In this document: piece by piece, positions 9,212 to 17,621 of the stretch
Position numbering within the stretch: position 1 is the first letter of the stretch
Layout: the number at the start of each line of letters is the position of its first letter
Assembly: GCA_022763735.1 (NCBI GenBank)
Contig: JALEQY010000126.1
Coordinates: 1 to 32,142, forward strand
Direction of reading: 5' to 3'
DNA from: Clostridiales bacterium
Lineage (GTDB): Bacteria; Bacillota; Clostridia; Peptostreptococcales; Anaerovoracaceae
Length of the DNA stretch: 32,142 nt
Notes under the pieces: model-generated
What the model saw: only the letters and a program-made list of their open reading frames with translations
What the model was told of the DNA's origin: nothing
The model's database searches: none
Program-made: the position numbers and the translations under genes

Positions 9212-9264
9212 TTGACAAGCACTATGGTAAACTTGAATGGTTAGAATACAAGGAGGGTTAGATA

Positions 9265-9495
9265 ATGAGTATAGCTCTTAAGATAGTGCTTGCCATTGTG
9301 AGCATTGTACTGATTATAAGCATACTTCTGCAGTCCAGCAACAGTGCCGGTCTTTCCGGATCCATCGGAGGCGGTGCCGAGCAGCTTTTCGGCAAGAAGA
9401 GGAGTCAGGGATATGACGCGATTCTCAGTAAAATTGCTACAGTTGCAGCAGTACTGTTTATAGTGATATCACTTGTTCTTGTTGCACTTGAATAA
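9265..9495 (+). CDS. secG: SecG subunit of the protein translocase
   Basis: A 76-residue inner-membrane protein that assists SecYE during export. Two hydrophobic helices (about residues 3-22 and 52-74) flank the cytoplasmic loop containing LLQSSNSAGLSGSIGGGAEQ and LFGKKR, the family signature. The ribosome binding site is AAGGAGGG. Enolase-secG-rnr order is common in Bacillota; here two other genes separate secG from rnr. Confidence 0.93.
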   Translation: MSIALKIVLAIVSIVLIISILLQSSNSAGLSGSIGGGAEQLFGKKRSQGYDAILSKIATVAAVLFIVISLVLVALE

Positions 9496-9556
9496 TTGTG
9501 CACGGTCTTGTGGTAATTAAAATTGTTTTAAAATTTTTATAATATTCGTGCGTTAT

Positions 9557-9596
9557 ACGTTTTTTTAAGAGGTGTCGCTGACGCCTCTTAAAACGT
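9557..9596 (+). other. Stable hairpin in the leader of the pyrophosphatase gene
   Basis: ACGTTTTTTAAGAGGTGTC pairs with GACGCCTCTTAAAACGT around a GCT loop, with one G-U pair and a two-base bulge. It is A/U-rich at the base and has no downstream U-tract, so it is not a standard terminator. It ends about 10 nt before the ribosome binding site AGGGGAGG. Confidence 0.6.
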
Positions 9597-9623
9597 CAAG
9601 GCATGAGGGGAGGTATCATTAAA

Positions 9624-11639
9624 ATGAACGTTTTAGCGCTCGTTGCCGTGATTGCGGCAATCATTGGCCTGGCAGTAGCTGTAGGTCTGGCTTCATGGAT
9701 CAGTAAAGCCGACGAAGGTACTGACAGAATGAAGGAAATCGCCGGATACATCAGAGAAGGTGCCATGGCTTTCCTTTCAAGAGAGTACAAGATTATGGCA
9801 ATCGTAATCATCGTGCTGTTCCTGCTGATCGGGTTCTTTATCAGCTGGGTTACAGGTATTCTCTATGTCTGTGGTGCTCTGTTATCAGTACTGGCAGGTT
9901 TCTTCGGAATGAAGGTTGCTACACTCGGTAACGTGAGAACAGCATGTGCTGCCAAAGATTCAGGAATGAACAAGGCACTCAAAGTTGCATTCAGATCAGG
10001 TGCGGTAATGGGTCTTGCTGTAACAGGACTCGGTCTTCTGGGACTTGGTGTTATCGTATGTGTGCTTGATCTTGCAACAGTTATGGAATGTGTTACAGGC
10101 TTCGGACTTGGAGCTTCATCAATGGCACTCTTCGGAAGAGTAGGCGGCGGAATCTATACAAAGGCTGCAGACGTAGGTGCTGACCTTGTAGGTAAGGTTG
10201 AAGCAGGAATTCCTGAAGATGACCCTAGAAACCCTGCAGTTATCGCTGATAACGTAGGTGACAACGTAGGTGACGTTGCAGGTATGGGATCAGACCTGTT
10301 CGAATCATATGTAGGTTCAATCATTTCAGCAGTAACACTGGCTGCAGTTGCCGCAGCTAATTCAGGCGGACTCTTTAATGAAGCTACAGCAGCTTTATTC
10401 CCGCTGATTATGTCAGCTATCGGAATCATCGCTTCACTTATCGGTATATTCATGGTAAGAGGCAAGGATGGTTCGAATCCTGCAACAGCACTCAATATGG
10501 GTACATATATTGCAGGTATCATCGTTGTAATAGCAGTGCTTATCTTATCAAATACTATGCTGGGAAGCATGAAATATGCAATTGCTATTATTGCTGGTCT
10601 GATTGTAGGTATCGCTATCGGTAAGATTACAGAGATCTACACTTCAGGAGATTACAAATCTGTTAAGAAAATCGCTGATCAGTCACAGACAGGTTCAGCT
10701 ACTACTATCATAAGCGGTCTCGGTGTTGGTATGATGTCAACTTTATGGCCTATCATCTGCATCGCAATCGCTATCATCGTTGCTTACTACACTGCAGGAG
10801 TATACGGAATCGCTTTAGCAGCAGTAGGTATGCTGTCAACAACAGGTATGACTGTTGCTGTTGACGCTTACGGTCCTGTATCCGATAATGCCGGCGGTAT
10901 CGCAGAAATGTCAGAACTTCCTGACTCGGTAAGAGAAATCACTGACAAGCTCGACTCAGTAGGTAACACTACAGCAGCTATCGGTAAAGGCTTTGCCATC
11001 GGTTCAGCTGCCCTCACAGCACTGGCTCTGTTCGTATCATTCGCAGAAGTTGCACAGCTCAGCGCTATCAGCCTGCTTCAGCCGATCGTTATCGTAGGAT
11101 TATTCATCGGTGCTATGCTGCCGTTCCTGTTCTCAGCTATGACTATGAACTCAGTAGGTAAAGCAGCTAACCAGATGATTGATGAAGTAAGAAGACAGTT
11201 CAGAGAAGACAAAGGCATCATGGAAGGAACTTCCAAGCCTGACTATGCAAACTGTGTAGATATTTCAACAAAAGCTGCTCTTAAGGAAATGGTGGCTCCG
11301 GGACTTATGGCTATCATCGCTCCGATAGTTATCGGAATTCTCTTAGGCGCAGAAGCTTTAGGCGGAATGCTGGCCGGCGCTCTTTCATCAGGTGTTCTTC
11401 TGGCTCTCATGATGGCCAATGCAGGTGGTGCATGGGATAATGCCAAGAAGTATATCGAAGAAGGTCACTTCGGAGGCAAAGGTTCAGATACTCATAAAGC
11501 AGCAGTTGTTGGAGACACTGTAGGAGATCCGTTCAAGGATACATCAGGTCCTTCAATCAACATCCTGATCAAGCTGATGACTATTGTTTCACTGGTATTC
11601 GCACCACTGTTCGTAGAAATCGGCGGACTGCTTTTCTAA
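9624..11639 (+). CDS. hppA: K+-dependent membrane pyrophosphatase, probably Na+-pumping
   Basis: A 671-residue, about 16-helix membrane enzyme that hydrolyses pyrophosphate and pumps a cation outward. The catalytic loops show [20 protein letters not shown] (from 183), [20 protein letters not shown] (from 209), [12 protein letters not shown] and [17 protein letters not shown] near the C terminus. Ala451 and Gly454 in [10 protein letters not shown] mark the K+-dependent class (K+-independent enzymes have Lys and Thr there). Glu227 in DLFESYV sits where Na+-pumping enzymes have it; H+ pumps have DLFGSYAE. The start is the ATG at 9624, because AGGGGAGG precedes it. It lies between secG and rnr, ends in tandem terminators, and has the codon use of a highly expressed gene. 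Confidence 0.95.
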   Translation: MNVLALVAVIAAIIGLAVAVGLASWISKADEGTDRMKEIAGYIREGAMAFLSREYKIMAIVIIVLFLLIGFFISWVTGILYVCGALLSVLAGFFGMKVATLGNVRTACAAKDSGMNKALKVAFRSGAVMGLAVTGLGLLGLGVIVCVLDLATVMECVTGFGLGASSMALFGRVGGGIYTKAADVGADLVGKVEAGIPEDDPRNPAVIADNVGDNVGDVAGMGSDLFESYVGSIISAVTLAAVAAANSGGLFNEATAALFPLIMSAIGIIASLIGIFMVRGKDGSNPATALNMGTYIAGIIVVIAVLILSNTMLGSMKYAIAIIAGLIVGIAIGKITEIYTSGDYKSVKKIADQSQTGSATTIISGLGVGMMSTLWPIICIAIAIIVAYYTAGVYGIALAAVGMLSTTGMTVAVDAYGPVSDNAGGIAEMSELPDSVREITDKLDSVGNTTAAIGKGFAIGSAALTALALFVSFAEVAQLSAISLLQPIVIVGLFIGAMLPFLFSAMTMNSVGKAANQMIDEVRRQFREDKGIMEGTSKPDYANCVDISTKAALKEMVAPGLMAIIAPIVIGILLGAEALGGMLAGALSSGVLLALMMANAGGAWDNAKKYIEEGHFGGKGSDTHKAAVVGDTVGDPFKDTSGPSINILIKLMTIVSLVFAPLFVEIGGLLF

Positions 11640-11668
11640 TAATAGGGAAAGTTGAAATGGATATTCAG

Positions 11669-11694
11669 ACCGGCAGGAAACTGCCGGTTTTTTC
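11669..11694 (+). terminator. Terminator after the pyrophosphatase gene
   Basis: ACCGGCAG-GAAA-CTGCCGGT, an 8-bp GC-rich stem with a GAAA tetraloop, is followed by TTTTT. Confidence 0.9.
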
Positions 11695-11696
11695 TA

Positions 11697-11732
11697 ATGC
11701 TGAAATATCGCACAGCGATATTTCAGCATTTT
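11697..11732 (+). terminator. Second, tandem hairpin terminator
   Basis: ATGCTGAAATATCG (11697-11710) and its exact complement (11716-11729) form a 14-bp stem with a 5-nt loop, ending in TTTT. It directly follows the first terminator and isolates the pyrophosphatase transcript. Confidence 0.7.
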
Positions 11733-11812
11733 CAAAAATTTCCAGTCGCTTTGTGCAATATTATTTCTTAAGCTGCAGATAATATAAAAGAAAACAGGAG
11801 AGGAGAAAAGTG

Positions 11813-12127
11813 ATGAAGAAACTCAGAACTACAGCTATTGTCATGCTTTGCATATCTCTTTTGGCTTTCGCAGGATGTGGCGGGAATAATAACGATAACA
11901 ATACCAATAAAAATAACAGCACTGTGACTGAAGAAAGCAGAGATATGAATAACAGCAATAACAGTAACGGTAATGATTCATTAGCTGATGACATGGCTGA
12001 CGGTATTGACAGAGCGGCTGATGACATGGCTGACGGTATTGATGATGTTACAGATGATCTTGACGGCAAAGGCAACAGCAGAGATACTGTCAGAGATAAC
12101 AGCAATGAATCTGTCAGAAACAACTGA
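11813..12127 (+). CDS. Small Asn/Asp-rich lipoprotein with 11-residue repeats, function unknown
   Basis: The 104-residue product starts with KK, a hydrophobic stretch and the lipobox LAFAGC, so Cys22 should be lipidated and the protein anchored outside the membrane. Then comes an Asn-rich tether (about 24-55) and an acidic repeat of period 11: ADDMADGID twice, then a degenerate VTDDLDG copy. At DNA level GCTGATGACATGGCTGACGG and the following bases (26 bp in all) occur exactly at 11984-12009 and 12017-12042. The start is the ATG at 11813 behind AGGAGAGGAG; a GTG immediately before it is less likely. I do not recognise a family. The acidic repeat might form an amphipathic helix or bind cations; that is inference. 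It lies alone between terminators. Confidence 0.82.
   Translation: MKKLRTTAIVMLCISLLAFAGCGGNNNDNNTNKNNSTVTEESRDMNNSNNSNGNDSLADDMADGIDRAADDMADGIDDVTDDLDGKGNSRDTVRDNSNESVRNN
11984..12042 (+). repeat. Direct repeat of 26 bp, period 33 bp, inside the lipoprotein gene
   Basis: Two identical 26-bp copies (11984-12009 and 12017-12042) encode the ADDMADGID repeat. They are separated by 7 bp. The exact identity suggests a recent tandem duplication of 11 codons. Confidence 0.85.
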
Positions 12128-12160
12128 TGCTGATCTCATATTATTCAGCAGAATCAGAGT

Positions 12161-12183
12161 AAAAGGTGGCACTGCCACCTTTT
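12161..12183 (+). terminator. Terminator between the lipoprotein gene and rnr
   Basis: AAAAGGTGGC-ACT-GCCACCTTTT forms a perfect 10-bp stem with a 3-nt loop, followed by AT. The symmetric A and T ends allow function on either strand; the U-tract is only four long. Confidence 0.65.
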
Positions 12184-12225
12184 ATGCTGTAGAATATATT
12201 CAGTACATAATGCGAAGGAGATATC

Positions 12226-14175
12226 ATGTCAAAAGTTAGAAAAAGAAAAGTCCTGACTGGAACGTTGTCAAAACACAGACAGGGATTCGGCTTTGTAAGC
12301 TGTGATGAGCTGGAGCGTGATGTTTTTGTATCCGCCGGTTCCATGAAAGGTGCAATGAATGGGGATGAAGTTGAGGTGGATCTGATACCTGAATATCTGT
12401 GGAAGGATTCCCCTGAAGGGATTATTACGAAAATACTGAACAGGAAGACCAGAGAGGTTGTAGGAACATTTCAGAAAAGTAAAAAATTCGGTTTTGTTGT
12501 TCCTGAAAGCAGAAAGAGTTTTGATGATGTATTCGTGCGTAAAAAGGATTTTTCCGGAGCTCAGCGTGGCGATAAGGTGGTTGTGCAGATAACAAAATAC
12601 CCGGACAGATACAATAGCGCTGAAGGCAGAATAACAGAAATAATAAGCAGAAATGGGCAGCCCGGAGGTGATATCAAAGCACTTGCCAGAACTTATGATA
12701 TGCGTGAGACATTTCCAAGCAGGGCTAACGCCGAAGCAAAGGCAATGAAAAAGCAGGGGATAAGAAAGGAAGATCTGGATGGAAGGAAGGATCTGAGAGG
12801 AAAGAAGATCTTCACAATAGATGGAGCGGATTCCAGAGATTTTGATGATGCTGTATCAATTGAGATTCTGGACAATGGCAACTATCTCCTGGGCGTTCAT
12901 ATTGCCGATGTGGCACATTATGTTGCAGAAGGTGGTCCCCTTGACAAAGAAGCTCTGAAACGAGGTACAAGCGTATATCTGATAGATCAGGTGATTCCTA
13001 TGCTGCCGAAAGCACTTTCAAATGACATATGCAGCCTGAACCCTGGCGCTGACAGGCTTACGCTTTCTGTTGATATGGAGGTCAGCCCTGAGTGCGAAGT
13101 GGTAAGGCATGAAATTTACGAAAGTGTCATATGCTCTGCAGAAAGACTTGTATATGATGATGTTTCGGATCTGCTTGAGAATGACGACAAAGAATTGTCC
13201 CGCAGATATGCGCATATAAAAGAAGAACTTCTCCTGATGAATGAACTGGCAGTGAAGCTCAGAAAAAAACGTGAAGAACAGGGCAGTCTTGATTTTGACC
13301 TTGATGAGGCCTGCATTGTTCTTGATGAACGCGGGATACCTGAGAGAATAGAACTGTCAGACAGAAGAAGCGCCAATAAACTCATTGAAGAGTTTATGCT
13401 GCTGGCAAACCAGACGGTTGCAGAGCATTTTTACTGGATGGAGATGCCTTTTATATACAGAGTGCATGAAAAACCGGCGGCTGATAAAATAGAACAGCTT
13501 AAGATTTTTCTGAGAAGCTTCGGGATAAATCTCAAAGGAAGCGGAGACAGTGTCCATCCGAAAGCGATAAGTTCAGTTCTTGATCAGGTAAAGGGACAGT
13601 CATGTGAAAACGTTGTAAGCTCTGTGACATTAAGATCGATGCAGAAGGCATTTTACAGCACTATGTGTGACGGGCATTTTGGCTTATCAATGAAGTATTA
13701 CTGTCATTTCACTTCACCTATAAGGAGATATCCGGATCTGATGATACACAGGATAATCAAACTGGTGATAAATGATGAAATGTCGATGAAGCTGATAAAG
13801 CATTTCAGGAAAAAAGCTGAAGAAGCGGCGGAGCAGTCATCGGTTATGGAAAGAAAAGCTGTTGAACTGGAACGGGAAGTTGAAAAACTGAAAAAGGCCG
13901 AGTATATGACATATCATATAGGAGAAAAATTTGATGCGGTTATAAGCGGAGTTACACATTACGGTATATATGCGGAGCTTGACAATACTATTGAAGGACT
14001 GATCAGGGTTGATGATCTGTGGGATGATTATTATGATTATTACGGGGAAAAATATGCTCTGATAGGAAGGAATACCAATAAAGTATATAAGCTTGGCGAC
14101 AGGATTGAGATTATTGTTGATGATGTCAGCAGAGAACGACGTGAAATCAGTTTTATTATTGCCGACTCTCGGTGA
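12226..14175 (+). CDS. rnr: Ribonuclease R, 3'-5' exoribonuclease
   Basis: It degrades structured RNA from the 3' end and takes part in RNA quality control. Cold-shock-type domains occupy roughly residues 1-140 (RQGFGFVSCDE, KKFGFVVPE). The RNB nuclease domain (about 190-520) has the Mg2+-binding Asp cluster in IDGADSRDFDDAVS and the LGVHIADVAHYV motif. A C-terminal S1 domain (about 565-645) contains GVTHYGIYAELDN. At 649 residues it is shorter than most RNase R because the basic Lys-rich tail after S1 is absent. The ATG at 12226 follows AAGGAGA. smpB, the usual downstream neighbour, is not here; the stop overlaps the end of the convergent CBS gene. Confidence 0.95.
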   Translation: MSKVRKRKVLTGTLSKHRQGFGFVSCDELERDVFVSAGSMKGAMNGDEVEVDLIPEYLWKDSPEGIITKILNRKTREVVGTFQKSKKFGFVVPESRKSFDDVFVRKKDFSGAQRGDKVVVQITKYPDRYNSAEGRITEIISRNGQPGGDIKALARTYDMRETFPSRANAEAKAMKKQGIRKEDLDGRKDLRGKKIFTIDGADSRDFDDAVSIEILDNGNYLLGVHIADVAHYVAEGGPLDKEALKRGTSVYLIDQVIPMLPKALSNDICSLNPGADRLTLSVDMEVSPECEVVRHEIYESVICSAERLVYDDVSDLLENDDKELSRRYAHIKEELLLMNELAVKLRKKREEQGSLDFDLDEACIVLDERGIPERIELSDRRSANKLIEEFMLLANQTVAEHFYWMEMPFIYRVHEKPAADKIEQLKIFLRSFGINLKGSGDSVHPKAISSVLDQVKGQSCENVVSSVTLRSMQKAFYSTMCDGHFGLSMKYYCHFTSPIRRYPDLMIHRIIKLVINDEMSMKLIKHFRKKAEEAAEQSSVMERKAVELEREVEKLKKAEYMTYHIGEKFDAVISGVTHYGIYAELDNTIEGLIRVDDLWDDYYDYYGEKYALIGRNTNKVYKLGDRIEIIVDDVSRERREISFIIADSR

Positions 14176-14611
14176 TGCTGATGGAAGATAATGCATCACC
14201 GGCTTCATCGATATGAACAGGTTTTGATGCAATATCTCCAAGAGACAGCATTCCAACTATTCTGGAGGCTTCTGTAACAGGAAGCCTTCTTATTTTATAG
14301 TGCGCCAGAAGAAGTGCTGCATCATGTATTGAAGCATCCGGAGATACGGATATCATACCGGTGCTCATGATATCAGCTGCATGTATTCCGGTAAGTGCAG
14401 CAGCATCATGGGGACCCCTGACTCCGGAGCATCGCGCTATTGCGCGAACGATTATATCCCGGTCAGTGATGATCCCCTTCAGGTGCCCGGCATCATCACA
14501 TACAGGAAGGCTTCCGATATTATTATTTCTCATATATGACGCAGCCTGAAACAGTGTGGCGTCCTCTTTAATACACAGTATATCTGTACTCATTAAATCT
14601 CTGACTCTCAT
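14156..14611 (-). CDS. CBS-pair (Bateman module) protein
   Basis: The 151-residue protein consists almost only of two CBS domains: MRVRDLMSTDILCIKEDATL with GIITDRDIIVRAI for the first (about 1-60), and ADIMSTGMISVSPDASIHDA with GMLSLGDIA for the second (about 78-132). Such modules bind adenine nucleotides or related ligands and regulate enzymes, channels and transporters. It is the last gene of the minus-strand trk operon, 29 bp after trkH2, so a regulatory link to K+ uptake is a reasonable inference. Its ribosome binding site is poor. Its 3' end overlaps the convergent rnr by 20 bp. Confidence 0.9.
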   Translation of the reverse strand: MRVRDLMSTDILCIKEDATLFQAASYMRNNNIGSLPVCDDAGHLKGIITDRDIIVRAIARCSGVRGPHDAAALTGIHAADIMSTGMISVSPDASIHDAALLLAHYKIRRLPVTEASRIVGMLSLGDIASKPVHIDEAGDALSSISITESRQ

Positions 14612-14640
14612 ATGATTATGATTGCCGGAATTCAGATGTT

Positions 14641-16110
14641 TTATCGGTCCTTACCCCAGAAATTTCTGGTAAACAGAACGATTACAGGGAAAAGCTCAAG
14701 CCTTCCTACTATCATAAGTGCGCTGAGGTAAAGTTTGAGAACAGGATGAAACATTGAGAAATTACCTGCTGCTGCAGTTTCTCCGAAAGTTGCGCCTGTG
14801 TTTGAAAGCATTGCAAGTGCAGCTGAAATAGTAGTTTCAAGATCCAGTCCCTGAAATGACAGTATAAATGAAGAAACCAGAAAAACGAGGAAATAGGTGA
14901 GCATGAACATCGTGATCGATGAAACAACAGGTGCTGAAACAGCGTTTTTTCCCAGTTTTACGGCAACTACAGAGCGAGGGTGGATTCTTTTTATGCCGCC
15001 TCGCCATATCAGTTTCAGCATCACAATGACGCGAACCACTTTAATAGAGCCTGATGTGGATGCGGAACAGCCTCCGATAAACATCAGGAGTATCAGAGTG
15101 AACTGACATACAGAAGGCCAGATGTAATATGCTGATCTGGTATATCCGGAAGTTGTGGCCATACTGATTACCTGGAAAAATGATTCTCTTAACGATGACA
15201 GGAAACCACCGCTGCCTGACAGAGCAATGCCCGCTGTGCAGATCAGAATAGCTCCGACAATAATTATTATATAGGATTTAAGCTCAATATCCTTGAAAAA
15301 ATATTCTTTTTTCCCAGTTACAAGATAGTGGTAAAGGACGAAGTTTATTGAGGCAAGTATACAGAATAATGAAACTACAATTTCAACGTAGACACTGTCA
15401 TAATACGCTATGCCGTCCGGATGTGCCACAAGTCCGCCTGTACTGATGCTTCCCAGTGTTGTGATGACTGCATCAAAAACAGGCATTTTTCTTGGAACTG
15501 TCAGAAGCAGGAATTCCAGAATGGTAAAGGATATATAAGTCAGATAGAGAATTTTGGCGGAATCGCTCATTCTGACGGTGACTTTCTCGAGAACTGGTCC
15601 GGGAGCTTCAGCTCTGGCTATCAGCTGACCGTTTATTCCCAGAGCGGGCAGTATCGAAATGATAAAAATGAGAATCCCCATTCCTCCCAGCCAGTGGGAT
15701 ATTGCCTTCCACAGCATCAGACTGGGTGTAAGAAATGCATCTGGTACAGAAGTACAGCCTGTGGTAGTGAACCCGGAGGTGGATTCCAGCAATGCATCTA
15801 TGAAAGTATCTGCAAAGCCGGCAAAATAATATGGGAAAGCTCCGATAAAAGAAGCCATCATCCAGCATCCGGACACCACAATGTAACCCTCTCTGGTTCG
15901 AAGGTGCACTTTTCGCTGTTTTATAACAACAGTGCATATTATACCGAGAAGAATGAGTGCAGGGGCGCATTTTTCAAAGGCGTCCGCCGAGTCATGATCT
16001 CCTGCAGCAGCTGCGTAGATCCATGGAATGACCATAGCAATTCCTTCAACCATCATAATTACGCCAAGTATACGTGCAATAGCTTTGTAGTTAAGATTCA
16101 GATTAGACAT
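14641..16110 (-). CDS. trkH: TrkH-family potassium uptake pore, second paralogue
   Basis: An integral membrane K+ translocation subunit of 489 residues built from four helix-pore-helix repeats. The filter glycines are at TTTGCT (Gly118), ISTGGL (Gly225), TTSGYT (Gly322) and SNTGATFG (Gly439). The fourth loop lacks the GNxGPG form of the neighbouring paralogue, and the first has Cys after the filter Gly. Each repeat is otherwise complete, as are HWLGGMGILIF and EAPGPVLEKVTVRMSDSAK. The ATG at 16110 has CAGGAG upstream. It lies 15 bp after trkH1. Both paralogues probably use the single TrkA protein of the operon; whether they pair with each other is unknown. Confidence 0.93.
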   Translation of the reverse strand: MSNLNLNYKAIARILGVIMMVEGIAMVIPWIYAAAAGDHDSADAFEKCAPALILLGIICTVVIKQRKVHLRTREGYIVVSGCWMMASFIGAFPYYFAGFADTFIDALLESTSGFTTTGCTSVPDAFLTPSLMLWKAISHWLGGMGILIFIISILPALGINGQLIARAEAPGPVLEKVTVRMSDSAKILYLTYISFTILEFLLLTVPRKMPVFDAVITTLGSISTGGLVAHPDGIAYYDSVYVEIVVSLFCILASINFVLYHYLVTGKKEYFFKDIELKSYIIIIVGAILICTAGIALSGSGGFLSSLRESFFQVISMATTSGYTRSAYYIWPSVCQFTLILLMFIGGCSASTSGSIKVVRVIVMLKLIWRGGIKRIHPRSVVAVKLGKNAVSAPVVSSITMFMLTYFLVFLVSSFILSFQGLDLETTISAALAMLSNTGATFGETAAAGNFSMFHPVLKLYLSALMIVGRLELFPVIVLFTRNFWGKDR

Positions 16111-16125
16111 ATTCTCTGCTCCTGA

Positions 16126-17589
16126 TTAACGGTTTGAGCTCCAGAATTTAGGCATCAGCAGAACGAACATAGTATAGAATTCGAGTCTGCCTGCAATCAT
16201 ATAAAGGGACAGCAGCCATTTGGAAAGATCAGAAAGTGCACTGAAGTTCTCAGATGGACCTACTGTTCCGAATCCCGGACCAATATTGCCAAGACATGTG
16301 ATGACTGAAGTGAAGCAGGTCATCAGGTCTGTATTTTCAAATGATATTATAAATGCTCCGAAAAAGATCATTGCTATATAGAGGAAAAGATGGTTGGCGA
16401 TGGCAGAGACTGTATCAACAGGCATCTGCTTGCCGTTCAGCTTGATGGTTTCTATGACATTAGGATGCAGTCTCGTTGAGATTCCTCTACGTATAAGCTT
16501 GAGCAGTATCACGATTCTCACTATTTTGACTCCGCCTGCTGTGGAAGATGATGATCCGCCCATGAACATCAGGAGGAGAATTATCATCTGGGCGATGGCA
16601 GGCCACTGCTCGTAATCGGCGGTTGCATAACCTGTTGTTGTCAGTATGGAAGCAACCTGAAATGAAGAATCGATAGCGGCATCTCCAGCTGAAGAATACA
16701 ATCCGCTGTGCATCAGTATAATAAAGATGGAAAATGCACTTGCTATAACCGTAAAAATATAGAATTTGAACTCGGTATCTTCAATAAATGTTTTTACGGA
16801 ATGTTTCAATGAGAAAAAGTACAGGTTGAAGTTTGTGCCGCACAGTATCATGAATATCGTGATAACTATACTGATATAGGCACTGTTAAAGTGAGCGATG
16901 CTGTCTCCGTAACTTGAAAATCCGCCGGTGCCTACTGTTCCGAAGGTATGAATAAGTGCATCATAGAGGTTCATGCCTCCCAGCATCAGCAGCAGTGTTT
17001 CCATTATTGTGAAGAGAAAATATGTGATGTAGAGGATCCTGGCGGTATCGGTTATTTTTGGTGTAACTTTATCGAGAGATGGTCCCGGAGCTTCTGATAC
17101 GGCAAGGTTCTGGCCGCTTATCCCCAGTGATGGCATAAGGGCTATGGCAAAGATCAGAATTCCCATACCCCCGATCCAGTGTGTGAAAGAACGCCAGAAC
17201 AGTATGCCCCTTGGGAGGGCTTCGATATCTGTAAGAATCGAGCCACCGGTGGTTGAAAACCCGGATGCAGATTCAAAAAACGCATCGGTAAAGCTTGGGA
17301 TGCTGCCTGTGACAACGAATGGAACTGCCCCCATGATAGTCGATAACAGCCAGCACAGTGTTACTATCAGGAATCCGTCACGTACTCTGAGCTGCTGGGC
17401 ATTGTACTGACAGATTTTGTACAGCAGGTATCCTATGAAGCATGAAATCAGTATTATGCTCAGAAAAGCTCTGGCGACAGAAGCTTCGTGGTATATCACC
17501 GATACGCAAAAGGATGGTAACATAGCTATGCTTATTACCATCATTACTATTCCTATTATTCTTAATATTGAGCTTAGGTTCAAGTTCAT
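16126..17589 (-). CDS. trkH: TrkH-family potassium uptake pore, first paralogue
   Basis: The 487-residue membrane protein shows the four TrkH/KtrB pore loops: STTGGS (Gly115), TVGTGGF (Gly220 or 222), LTTTGYATADY (Gly320) and GNIGPGFG (Gly437), all in the usual form. HWIGGMGILIFAIALMPSLG and EAPGPSLDKVTPKITDTAR are family signatures. The ATG at 17589 follows AGGTGAAG. It is 32 bp downstream of trkA and clearly homologous to the next gene, but the two differ over most of their length, so the duplication is old. Confidence 0.94.
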   Translation of the reverse strand: MNLNLSSILRIIGIVMMVISIAMLPSFCVSVIYHEASVARAFLSIILISCFIGYLLYKICQYNAQQLRVRDGFLIVTLCWLLSTIMGAVPFVVTGSIPSFTDAFFESASGFSTTGGSILTDIEALPRGILFWRSFTHWIGGMGILIFAIALMPSLGISGQNLAVSEAPGPSLDKVTPKITDTARILYITYFLFTIMETLLLMLGGMNLYDALIHTFGTVGTGGFSSYGDSIAHFNSAYISIVITIFMILCGTNFNLYFFSLKHSVKTFIEDTEFKFYIFTVIASAFSIFIILMHSGLYSSAGDAAIDSSFQVASILTTTGYATADYEQWPAIAQMIILLLMFMGGSSSSTAGGVKIVRIVILLKLIRRGISTRLHPNVIETIKLNGKQMPVDTVSAIANHLFLYIAMIFFGAFIISFENTDLMTCFTSVITCLGNIGPGFGTVGPSENFSALSDLSKWLLSLYMIAGRLEFYTMFVLLMPKFWSSNR

Positions 17590-17621
17590 ATCTTCACCTG
17601 TACATATGAGCTGACAGCTGT

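Noticed and set aside
9523..9543. TTGTTT and TATAAT before the pyrophosphatase gene as a promoter
   Set aside because: Spacing is 9 bp, too short; the -10 alone is not enough in such A/T-rich sequence.
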